From Fratercula arctica (Eukaryota > Chordata > Aves > Charadriiformes > Alcidae), in the NCBI GenBank assembly GCA_947846985.1, contig CANTUZ010000005.1, positions 23,036,389 to 23,100,388 of the forward strand: a stretch of 64,000 nt of DNA, given 5' to 3'. A program made the position numbers and the translations under genes. Each line of letters opens with the position of its first letter. Position 1 is the stretch's first letter. Shown piece after piece: positions 22,201 to 33,500 of the stretch. The notes beneath the pieces were generated by a model, which was given only the letters and a program-made list of their open reading frames with translations, searched no databases and had not been told where the DNA came from.

Positions 22201-25200
22201 TCCTCCTGAGTAACAAGCTATTTGCATAGCAGATCTGCAGGTTAGACCTGCTCAGACAGTAGCCTGTTTGGGCGCTTTGCATTACCAAAACACTTTCTAA
22301 GTTTTAGTCATGAGTCAGCGTTTGCATGCTCACTTTACCTTTTTCCTCATCCCAGACCTGTTGCAGGTTTGTGTATACTTTTGTCTGGCTCACGTATGTG
22401 AAGAGCCGTAAAATTACAAATTGCATACAACAGTTGCTGATTTCACACTGATTGCACACACACACTGAGGTTTCCATATGTTTGTGGGACTGGAGTGCAG
22501 CCCCTTATATGATGTTTGCATTGGTTAAACACAATATTACTTAATTGATATGCATTTAACGCTTGCTAAGACTGTTGTTATTAAGAGCATAGTTTCTATT
22601 GACACCTTTGGGAGTTTTAAGTCCAAGTAAGGGCTGAAAGATCAGTCTTTAATCTGCATTTTCTTGCTGTGTATATTACCAACAGCTGAAGCTTTTCAAT
22701 GACTTTGTTTTTAGCTGCAGACATAAATGTATGTGCATAGGTCATTTGGTACGAAACACATGGATTAAACTTTTTAAAATATTTCCAAGCTGCGTGAAAA
22801 TAAGACCAGCAGATTTTTTGGTAAGAGATTTGCCTTAATTGGAAAGGCTTAAAATAAATGATCATATGATTAAAAAAAGCAAGGATTGCCTGCTATTTGT
22901 TGTAACCCCTATTTCTGTAATGCCCCTGTAGCCAGAGAAGCAGCTGTTCATTGCTGACATTCTCCCTGCCAGGCATTCCAACTCTCTGAGGTAATGGGCT
23001 ACAAGCATACGGGCCTTCGCTTTAATTCTTTCAGCGTATCCTTCCGCATGGATAGAGCGAGGGGAACGCCTCCAGGAAAAGAAATTAAATGCACACACAC
23101 AGAGGCACACAGAGATGGGCGATTTGAAAATATTCTCGAGAACGCAGTTTGCGCTCATGCAGCGCAGCGTCACATGAAGGAGGCAGCCTGAAGAGCTGGC
23201 TGGCACAGGTTTATTTTGTTGTAATATTTTCTTCCACCCCCAGCTCTTTACCCAGTGGAATGATATCCAGAGCAAGTTTTTTGAGACAGGAAGTGAGGAA
23301 TGTTTTCACTATGAGTGATCTGAGAAGAAGGTGGGTTAGCCGAGATAGCAGCTGTTTTGGACAAGAGGAACACAGTAAGTCAGTTCCCGAGGAATACCGA
23401 TGAGATGGCTCCGGGAGAAACAGTCTTGGAGCGCTGTGGGGTTTTTTCGGCTACACATATGTGAAAGGAGACTCGGTGTCTTTGGATCGCTGCAAAAGGT
23501 AAGGGGAAAAAACCAGACACAGTAAAAAAAAAAATATTAGTGGGTGATCTTCTCTGCTGTGCACCATAAGACCGAGGAGTTTCAGGCACTCACTTTTTGA
23601 AAAGTAAAGGCTGTAGAACTGTGCTTCTGGAGGCAGGGGAGGTTTGAGGTATGCGCTTATTGCTGCTTTTTCAGTCCAAGAGTCATGTCAAAGATTAACT
23701 GGTAAAACAAGGGGAGGGTGGAGTATTCTGGGGTTTTTTGGCTCCTCAAATGTTTCTGAAATAAATATATGTATTTCAAGCATTTGAAATAATAGGAACC
23801 CTTTTTTGGCATCATATATTGTAGTTTTATTTTGCACGCTGTCATTCATGCAGGCTGTTTAAAAAAAAGCTTTGTAAAGTAAAATGCAAATTATTGAGGG
23901 GGGAGTGAGAGCTGTAGGTAAAGGAGAAGGATACCACAGTGCTTAATAATCATGTGTCAGTCGCAGCCATGTTGCTGAAATTCTAATATAACATTTTTGA
24001 AACTAGATGTTTGTGTTGAAATACAAACGTACAAAGTTGGGCTACTTACAGAAAATTCCAGGCTTGCTAAATAAAGGCTTTTTATTGTAGGGGTTGTCAG
24101 TTGGATTTGTAACTCCTCGCAGAATGTTTCTTTTTGCTAAAGTAGCTTTATAACAATGCAGATGTGTCTTAATTTAAAGTAATGCAGAAGGTAAATACGA
24201 GAGCACTTAGCATTGCAGAATGCACTGCTGCTGAATAAAACCAGCACAGCTGTGTTTGCAAGAAGTACACATGGCTAGCAGTACAAGTTACTGAACGATA
24301 CCTCAGTATTATTCATCAAACTTGCCTTTATTCTACAATGTTAATTTATTATATGACAAGAATTATTTTTTTTGGAGTTGGTCTTTTGTGACATGGAAGT
24401 TGGTTACTTAAGTTTTCCTTGTTATAAATGTGTTTCAGGAGTAATGAAGATTATGTCAGAGGTACTTAATGTTACAATGAAACTGTTTCGGGTAAATGTT
24501 CAGTAGAGCAATAAATGCAAACAACAGACCATAACCTGAAGAGCGCTCCTGGCATGTTCTGAAAATTCTGCTCTAAACTTCCTTCCTATGCTTGCATTGC
24601 TACCTGTCTGCATAGCAAAATAACTGAAAGTCTGAGACTGCCTCATCTCAGCATTAGGTGGTTTGGGAATTTCACCTCTCAGGTCAGCCTCTTGTTAGTG
24701 ATTTATTATTTATTTATTTATTTTCCATGCCCTTAGAATACTTTTCTAACGGCCTGATGGGGGCATGGAAGTTTGAATGTCTTTCATATTGGTACTACAT
24801 AATAACTGAGATTAAAACAGCACTGCACTTCTGATTGCAGCTTTCAAAAGGATGAGTAAGTTGTTTTTTCTCATTGCTGTAGCACTGAAGAAAGTGCGTA
24901 ACTCTGCACAGAATGTATTGGAAAACAGGCCCTGGGGACGTGAGCTGAGGTCAGTCAGCCAAAAGTTTATCTGCCAGGAATAAACCCAGTGCGAGATTCT
25001 GCTGGCAGTGGGCAGGAAACTAAAAGCTTCTGTCTGCGGAGCATTCCCTGCGTGTTGCTCCAGGGAGGCAGGATTTGGAGGATCAAAGTGCAGAGCGAGT
25101 AATAAAGTGAGGAGTCCCCACGTATCCCTAAATTTTTCAGGGAAACCTGTTGCTATCAGTTGTTATTTATTCCGCTGCTGCACCCAAAAATAAATTAAGT

Positions 25201-25762
25201 GTTTGGGCCAAGTTTTTTTTTATTCAGTTAAGATTTTAGGTGGTTATCTGTTGAGGATGGGGATTGCGTAGGACGGTAGAAGTGCTTCCAGATTATTAGA
25301 AACGTGGTCGTGAAGTACGCTTATGGTCATTCTCTGGAGTAGGGTTGCAAAGATGTCATTGAGGAAAAATGCCGTGCTGCCTCCTCTTTCTCCCCATTTT
25401 AGGCCTTCAGTGTCTTTCCACCTCCCTTTCTTATTTGCCGTGCTGCTTACAAGGGAGGAGGGAGTCCGATATGAGATTTTCAACCAAAAGCGTTTATGGT
25501 TGTGGCGAATAACACTCAATTTCTAGGGCTGTATATAAATGTACAAGTAGTATGTGGCTGTCTTATTTGTTTAGAGCTATACCTTCGAGTTTAAAAACAG
25601 GTGTGCTACATCTTCAGATCCCCCCCACCCCCCTCAAATAAACGCACATCCTCGTGTTACTGCTGCCTGATAATTCCGTGACTCTTCAGAAACCAGATTA
25701 TCCCTTGCAAACTCTGCTGCTAACGCCTACCGGCCTGAAAATACAAGGAGGCGGTTGTTTTC

Positions 25763-25800
<38 letters not shown>

Positions 25801-25860
25801 TTTCCTTTCAGGAGCTGCCACTAGAGGTCCCAGGGCGACGGCAGCTAACAATGAGAGGAA
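19231..25860. other. Spacer between ZC3H14 and PTPN21
   Basis: No convincing protein-coding exon on either strand. Mostly AT-rich. Notable sites are an AP-1/MAF-like TGAGTCAGC at 22311-22319, a CpG-bearing patch at 23000-23500 with a good splice donor at 23499, C-runs at 25620-25634 and a long T-run before the second CpG island. May include upstream untranslated exons of PTPN21. Confidence 0.55.
25763..25804. repeat. Long T-rich homopolymer tract
   Basis: About 40 nt of nearly pure T with two C interruptions, ending about 65 bp before the second CpG island. Such tracts are prone to sequencing and assembly error. Confidence 0.9.
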
Positions 25861-25869
25861 GAAGGGTAG

Positions 25870-26110
25870 TTTTTGCCTCAGGGCCGCTCGGCCCCCTCAG
25901 GCCCGGCCCGGCCCGGCCCGGCCAACGGCCGGCGCGCGGGCAGCCCAACGGCCGCCGAGCGGCCGTTGGGCTGCCCGCGCGCCGGCCGTTGGCCGGGCCG
26001 GGGGCAGGGCCCTGACCCGGGAGCCGCTGCCTCGGCCCACACCGGTCCAGCCCGGGTCGTCCTAGCCCGGGGCCGGGCCCAGGGCTGTTAACGTGGGGAC
26101 CGGGGGTCCG
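25870..26110 (+). promoter_or_regulatory. Second CpG island, likely PTPN21 promoter or first exon
   Basis: GC-rich, CpG-dense segment about 1.3 kb before the PTPN21 coding start exon. It includes four GCCCG tandem units at 25901-25920 and the large inverted repeat at 25912-26002. In mammals the PTPN21 first, non-coding exon also lies several kb from ZC3H14 (recalled). A strong donor, CACAG|GTGAGG, at 26339/26340 could end an untranslated exon 1. Promoter assignment is inference from position and composition. Confidence 0.6.
25912..26002. repeat. Perfect inverted repeat, 44-bp arms, 3-nt loop
   Basis: Left arm 25912-25955, loop CGA 25956-25958, right arm 25959-26002. All 44 pairs match when read base by base, almost all G-C. 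The flanks stop matching at once (G opposite G at 25911/26003). It could form a cruciform or a very stable RNA hairpin, or be a foldback artefact of sequencing. Confidence 0.95.
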
Positions 26111-26247
26111 TATCGCTCCGAGGGAGGTGTTTCAACCCTCCTCCTTGAGGCGATGGTGGCTTTTATGTCCAGCGTGTGAAGCGCTCTCTCCTCAGCCCCC
26201 TCGCTGTAGCGACTGCCCACAGCACACATAGTTCTGCGGAAAGAAAC

Positions 26248-26266
26248 CAAACCAAACCAAACCACC
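26248..26266. repeat. (AAACC)n short tandem repeat
   Basis: Four near-perfect AAACC-type units read directly, downstream of the second CpG island. Confidence 0.8.
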
Positions 26267-27194
26267 ACCCTGTATTTATAAAATGTTTTTCATGTGCTGC
26301 TGCAAACCAGCGCTAGTGAGATCACCACGAATTTCACAGGTGAGGGTGCACGTGGTAAGAAAACACCTCAAAAGAAGAGGATGGTGAAGCTTGTATGTTA
26401 CGGAGTTGAAGGGAGAGGAGGCACGAAGGTGTTCGCAAAAGGTGGGGAAATAGGTGGCTGCCTTTAGGCTGGGAATAAGTATGTTTTTCAAGAAAAATTA
26501 GAAAATAACTGGTTCTCAGAGTTCACGTGCTTTCTCAGTGGGGCAAAGCGTAACCTGAGACAATGTATGGCAGTTTGACATAAGAAATAATGGTACAGCT
26601 AGCTGTAATTTGGGGACAATTAGAGGAATTGGATTTTAATTGTCTGGTAGGAAATGGCTGAGGTGTGAGCTTTAATGCCTCTCTTCCTGCCTTTCTTTTT
26701 TCTTTTTTTTTTTTATTAATCGTTTATGGGGCTTGGTTTTTTGGTTAATCTGACAGATAGCGGCTGAGGCTGCATGCCGCTCTGTAAAACAAGCCAGATT
26801 GCTGGTTTTGCTCTTGAAGAAAATGGCTTTGTTCAGTATTAGAAATACCTCAGGCAGCTTGGACTTTGTAGAGGTATTTCATTTAAATACTGCTTCAATT
26901 TAGAAATACTTATTTTAAGACATTGAAGCCACATTTGAGGAATGCTCATTATTGACTTGTGAATTTAAAAAAAAAAAACATCTTGCCAAAGACTGGTGTC
27001 TGTGGAAAAACCAGAAACTCTGGTGCTTATTTCATTATTTGAATGCGTAACAGCTCTGCATTTTGGAAAAGTAGACTGATTATTTAGATTTAGAAAAAAA
27101 TATACATGTTATTTTTCCCATGTTACCATTCCCCTTTCAGGCAAAGTATTTCTGATTCTTGTATTTATTCTCTTTCTCTTTTGTTCCTTGCTAG

Positions 27195-27381
27195 GATTCC
27201 AGTGGATGCCCCTTCTACTTGTCTCTTGGTGGAAAACTTGCTTGTCTTTAATGGATACTGCTGCTGCTGGTTGATCTCTGGAGACTTTACAGCTCCTTAC
27301 CTTTTGAGAGGAGATTGGCCCCTCTCAAGGTCCCAGTGGTAGTAGCTTTTTATCTGTAACCATCTGTGAGGGAAAAAGAAG
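27195..27381 (+). other. PTPN21: Probable 5' UTR part of the PTPN21 first coding exon
   Basis: A pyrimidine-rich tract ends in TTGCTAG at 27188-27194, giving a good acceptor, so the exon probably begins at 27195 and runs to 27561. The leader holds an upstream ORF at 27206-27274 and an 8-bp perfect stem (27304-27311 with 27321-27328). An alternative acceptor, CTTTCAG, lies at about 27140. Exact start is inference. Confidence 0.6.
27206..27274 (+). other. Upstream ORF in the PTPN21 leader
   Basis: ATG at 27206 opens a 22-residue frame (MPLLLVSWWKTCLS and on) ending in TGA at 27274, 107 nt before the main start. Both in-frame ATGs lack a purine at -3, so initiation is probably leaky. Confidence 0.5.
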
Positions 27382-27561
27382 ATGCCTCTACCTTTTGGGT
27401 TAAAATTGAAACGAACTCGACGTTATACAGTATCCAGCAAGAGTTGCTTGGTGGCTCGTATCCAGCTGCTCAACAATGAATTTGTGGAGTTCACGCTGTC
27501 GGTGGAAAGCACGGGCCAGGAAAGTCTGGAAGCAGTGGCTCAGAGGCTTGAATTGCGGGAG
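27382..27561 (+). CDS. PTPN21: PTPN21 coding exon 1 (residues 1-60)
   Basis: Encodes [20 protein letters not shown] and the first FERM lobe up to [12 protein letters not shown]. It is essentially identical to human as remembered. The start ATG has A at -3. The donor GTAAGC follows at 27562 and phase is 0. Confidence 0.96.
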
Positions 27562-30500
27562 GTAAGCAAACTGCCCAGCAAAGGCACTCTTCGTCTCTGG
27601 TGCTAGATGACTTATGTGGTGACTCCATACCATTTGGGGCAATCAATCTATTTACTGGAGCAGCTATCCCGTTTCTCCTTGTTTCTTCATATTCTGGTCT
27701 TTCTTGATGTGGAATCATATTGGTCCAAAACAGTTGCAAAACTTACATTGTAGAGCTAGGGAATGCCCAAGGGAAGGACATGTGAGAAGTGGCACTGAAT
27801 AGAAGCTTAGAGCGATAAATAAAGCAACTGTTTTAAACCTGGCAATGTTGAAAATGCTGTTTTAAAAAAAAACAAAGGATAAAACAAAAAAAAAATTCTG
27901 CCTGAGCAATGTGGCTAAAAATTACTGTGAGACTTGAGACAACTTTTAGCTAAGGATGTGAAAGAGAGTGTTATTTGCGTGCATGTATTTCTTTCTAATG
28001 GATTAGTGCTGTGAAAAGAACCTAAGGGAAAAAATGTGATAAGTGTACCAGTGACCAACTATTTGTATTGCTTGTTCAAATACCACAAACATGTTTGCAG
28101 AGACTGTCTTGGAGCAAGCATATAGTCATTTAGATTGAGTGCTGGACTCATGAGGGAACATGGTTTGCTAGCTGAATCTGTATATATCTGTGTAACCTGC
28201 CTTTTTCCTCAAAAATTCCTTATTTCATATTTTGAAGGATCCTTTTGCAACTGAGATTTGCTCTTCCTCCCACACGTAGTGATTATTCATACATCTCCTG
28301 TATTGAGCGAATTACTTCTGGAATGCTGAGTTGCAAAATGTTGTTTATAGAAATCTACATAGATTACCAACATATGAACGAATATAATTGCTTTATAATT
28401 TTAATAGTTGAATGCTGTCAATCCTGTGTAAACTGACATTTCCCATGAGAGTCTCAGAAGGTTTAGTTCATTTTGTAGTCATTAAACTGACAGAATGTGC
28501 AGTTTTGGGGGTCAGGACAGGGGAAACTTGTAATAAAAATTTATTGTTCTAGCATTGTTGTGAAAAAGATGCTTTTGCTCTATTATGTGGTCTGCCATAT
28601 AATGGTGTTTTGAATACGGGATTCAAATATAGGATGAAAACCCCAGACATGGGTAACCAAAATAAGAGTAATTTTTGTCTAATAACTATGGTTTTTTAAA
28701 ATGTTATATTTTCATTGCCAAGCAACAGCAAGAACTTACAACTTTGCTCAAATATTGAGCAAATAAATTTAGGACTCAATCCTGCAACCATTTATTACTG
28801 TACCCAGCATGCGTTACTGTAGGATTTCTCAGTAGGAAATGCTATATACAGTAGTTTTCAGAAATATTTTTTTCTGTTTGGAGAATAATAAGTAAATGAA
28901 ACAGAGGTGAATCTATTAATCTCTGAGCGTTTACTGTGGTTGTTTTCAATACCAATATGCACTCTTGTAGATTCTCCAAATATTTTTTTTTCAGTGTACA
29001 GTTATTTTAGAAACATGCAGTTCTGTGCAACAGTATGACTTCTTTTTTTTTATCTTGCTCCTTCTAGCACAGGGAGAATCTGACTACACTGGTAGGCTTA
29101 GTGTTTACTTAGAACACATCAGATATCATGTATTTAGAATTTAGTTATTGTTATGTGAATGGAGTTTGTCAATTTTATCTGTCCACTTTCAGGTGTCATT
29201 GATAAGTCAACAGAAGGTAAAGAATTTTAACTGTATTTGGTTTGCAAAACACAAAGGCTTTGTCTTCCTGAATGATGACTGCTAGCTTTTACTGAACTAG
29301 TCACAGAGCATTGGAGATGCAGTTTTTTTCAGCTATTCTTCATGATCTTTGTTTGGAGCTACTCCTAAAAAACTGTTTTGTTCTGTTTTTTTTTTTAGAA
29401 AAAAAAAAAAGAGAAAGATGGCAATTGCCTCAATTAAGAGTCATATATCAGACTAAGGGAGTTGACAGTACGCCATTGAACTCTGAGCAGATTTCTTCAG
29501 TCATGCATTCTTGCATGGATTATTTTGGCAGGAAAATGCGTTGCAATAAAAGGGAATGGAAAGTAGGGATATAAATTACTTTCCAGAGCTTGCATTCAAA
29601 AAATGTTGTTCTGCCTTTAAATAGTCAGATTTGCCAAGCAGATACTGGATCATTCCTGACTGCTTGCTTGGTAGAAACTTTTCAGAAAGAAAAATTTGCT
29701 GAGCACTTTGCTTAAATCTGCAAAAGCATTAGTCCTTGATACTGTAAAATACTAAGTACTTTCTATAAGATGTTGCATATTGTTAATGCACTAAGCATCC
29801 TTAAAGAGTGAGTGTGAATTCAAAGTGTTAAACGTGAAAGTATGACTGTTTATTTGAATACTGAGACTTAATGCAGTTATGAAAACCGAGGCATCAGTTC
29901 CAGATTACTGTATATGGGCTATGCAGTTATTACAAGCGGTCCCCATGCACCTTCAAAAGAGTTTATTGCAGAAGGCAGGAGGGGGATTTCTACCTTTTTT
30001 CACATTGAATGGTAAAATTTGTAAACGTGTCTTTCTCTCCGGAACAGTCTGCAATTACTGAATTTGGACAGTGAATTGAACAGCTTATTTTTAATGCTGT
30101 GCCATCTTTAAGATACTTGTTTTAACAGATCTTTATGTAAATGAGTAGTCTTCAAATTATGCTTTGTGGGGCTAAACACTGGTTTTCTTTTGGTTTTCCA
30201 ATTAGTACTTCTCAGTTTCGAAGTTTTCTACTAGTATGGACACATAGCTAGGGCTTAGGAAGTCTTAAGTATGTTGACAATTTTATTTTTTTACTGAATG
30301 GTAGATTTAGAGAAAAGTGAAATGAATGCATTAAACTAAGAAAAATATCTTCTGATATTCCCAGAATGTCACTCATCAGCAAATGGGTATGTAATCCAGC
30401 TCTCTTAAACTGAGGAACTGGGGGAAGAAGCCAAAGGGAACAGAGAGCAGAAGTTACTTACCCTTTGTAGCGCAGCCTGTCTTTTATCCTGTGAGAGAAC

Positions 30501-33500
30501 TATAAGCAAACTTGATGTATGCAAAAAGCTGTATTCGTTGCAGAAAACCATTCTGGAATTACAAGTTTTGAAAAACTGCTGAGAGCTCTGATTGTTAACT
30601 ACCTTAAAAAGTATCTGCAACACTGCTCATCTTGCATCTAGGGCATGACTATACAAATTAAATACTTGAAAATATAGAAATATTTTTTAAAATGTTTATA
30701 GAGCTAGATATCTATAGGATGTTTAGCAGGAGATGTTACAACTGATTCGCTGGATCATCTTCTATTTCTGCTTTCTAATAACACTTCTAAACCAGAAAGA
30801 AGGGGCAAATTCTGCTACCGTGCACAAGCAGAGTCTGACTTAACTGCAGATATGTGGTAGAGATTTGGGCTCAAGCACAAGAACTAATGGTAGGGAAGTT
30901 CTGTGGAGAGTATGTTGTGCATATGCAAGTTCCTGTGTTTGTTTTGGACGTGAATAGGAAAGAAGGAGTCAAGGTTATGCGGGTCCTGAATAACTTTGAA
31001 GTTGTGAAACAGTGCTTCAGAAATGCTTGAACTATGCTGTAAAACTTTGCGCTGGATTCTGAAGTATCATCTCTTGTTTGGAGAAAACACAAAAATACCT
31101 TTAATTCAGTGTGGTGGTTTCTTAAATGTGTGTTTTGCGTTCATAAAGAGTGTTTTTAAAATAAGGCCAAATGCAACCATAAATATTCTTACGTGTGTGT
31201 ATATATATCAATAACCATAATGGCTGGCAAATCAAAGTTGGGCCAAGTCATGACAGGGAGGTCACAAACATAGTTATGTTTCTGTCTTTTAACAAAGTCT
31301 GACAAAAAATTAGCTAATGCTTGGAGAAACAAGAGAAGCAGTGCTCATAGTTGAACTGCTGTGGTTGCACCTCTAAAACAAATTTTTGTTAAAATTAGGA
31401 GAGGAGAAATTGTCATGGAGGAATGTGTCTAAAAAATGCAGACCTTCTGTGTATAATCTAATTAATTTAAAAGATGCTACTTTGTTGAAAAACAAACTTG
31501 ACTCCATCTTAAACACGCATTAATTTTAAGTATGCTGCAATTGTAATTTAGGAGCCAAGATAAATTGAAGGAAAGAGCACTCAGCCAAAAATCAGTAATT
31601 GCCTCATTGCAAGTATTGTAACTCTTCCTTTTTGTCAAGGAAAAAAGCTATACGTTCATGTACAGTATTTGCACTCAGCCTTACTACACTGAGCAGCACA
31701 AAATTAATGTTTTTCCATGAAAGCAATAGTGGCAAGTAGGAAGCCTAGCTCCTGATTTCTTTAGCTTTTTTATGAAGTTAAGTCAGAATTTGAATTTAAC
31801 ACTTAATTGTATTTTTTCACTGTTGCAATGTCTGTGAATTGCTGTATAGTTTTGTACTAATTTTGACAGGTTTTCTTTACTTGTGAAGCAAAGACATTAG
31901 TTTATTGTTTAGTATTTTTAGACTGTTTTGAAATTTTGCTTTTCCCCACTGTAAAGCAATGAGAATTTAAGCCTCTGATGAATGGGAACATGGTACTTCT
32001 TTTAATATCAGTGCTATGTAAGGTGCGAGTCAAAAGCAGGTATGCAAGTCCATCCTTCTCAGAGCCTTGGTCAGCGGTAGGGAAAAAATAACACAATTTA
32101 AAAATAAAACAACCTATGTTTCTACATTTCTTGGTCATGTTGATTGATAAGTGGCCTGTTTCTGCAAGAGGTTAAAATCTGTCTTGATTGGGATATAATG
32201 TAGTCTATGCACTATGAAGTATTGCTCTTTAGCTTGTAAATTAGCCTGTTTACCTTTGTCTAATGTACTGATGAGTAGAATCTGCCTTGCCTGTCAGAAG
32301 ACCATTTATTCAAGATATTTGAAGGGTGTATAACGCAGTGTATTGTGATTTGTGCAATGTTTTAGTTGAATAAATTAGAATATGTCAGATTACCTTGCAA
32401 CGTATTGATTTTGTTTGTTTATTTCTTATCCCTGCTGTTTTGCTTTAAGCTATAGTTGGCAATTGCTTTGTTTAAATAGCATTTGTGAAACCGATGTTGG
32501 AGTAATTAGGAGAATATAATTGTGGGTGGTGTATTGCAAAAAAGGTTTACATTATGAAAGAACTAAGACTTAAGACTGACTTCTCTCTGTCTTTGTATAG
32601 CTACCCTGCTAAATGCTCCCTCCTGCAGCTACAGTTGAAGATCTTGTCAGTACTAGAACAACAAAAATAGTATAAGCAAAAGTACCATAAAGTGAGTAGC
32701 TTCAAGGGGGGGATTTTTATGAGCACAGCCAGTGGTCCTCCCTTTTCTGCAAGAATGGATTGTGGTAGCATGCAGAGGGGTGCAACTTTTCACTCGGCTG
32801 GTACGTGGCAAGACTTGCAGATTTCTTTCTCCACCACTTCCAGGAAGGCTTGGATCTTGTACACTGGCCAGTCCAGGCTGCTCCAAATCCTTTCTCCCCT
32901 AGAGATTTGGAAGATTTGTGCAGGAGGTTGTCTGCTGTGATAAGAGTGGAGTTTCTGGAGAATTTTCAGGGCCTCTTGTGTCCTTTTGTAGTTCTTAACA
33001 TTGGACGTAGGGTAAAGCTTTCACTTGATATCTGGCAATTATGCGTAGTACAAGATTATTTACCCAGTTCTGCTGCACGCAGTTTAAATAAACTGTGATA
33101 TCCTGATGGCAGGAGCTGTTTTGTATCCAAGCATATAATAAAGCTAGACACAGTGGAGCCTTTGGGCTAACTGGGATTTTGTAAATCCAACTGCAGTTCT
33201 TATCCTTCAGTAATGAGAAGGTATTTTCAGCACTCTGTTCAGGAAAGGTTTATGGCTTGTTTTATTTGTAGGTACCAGTGTAAAAGAGGAAAAGCCTGAA
33301 AATATATTTTGATTGCATTCTTCTGTAAACCCTGTTACTGCTTTCTTTTTTTAATTTCTTACCTCTCATCTTAGGGTGTTGATTCCTCAGGTCACTGTAC
33401 CCTTGAGGCAGGTAGCAGATTGCATTAATCAGAAGGCACTGTTTTAATAAACAATTAGAACACAATTCTCATTTCCAGTCTATTTGTAACCTGTAAGATA

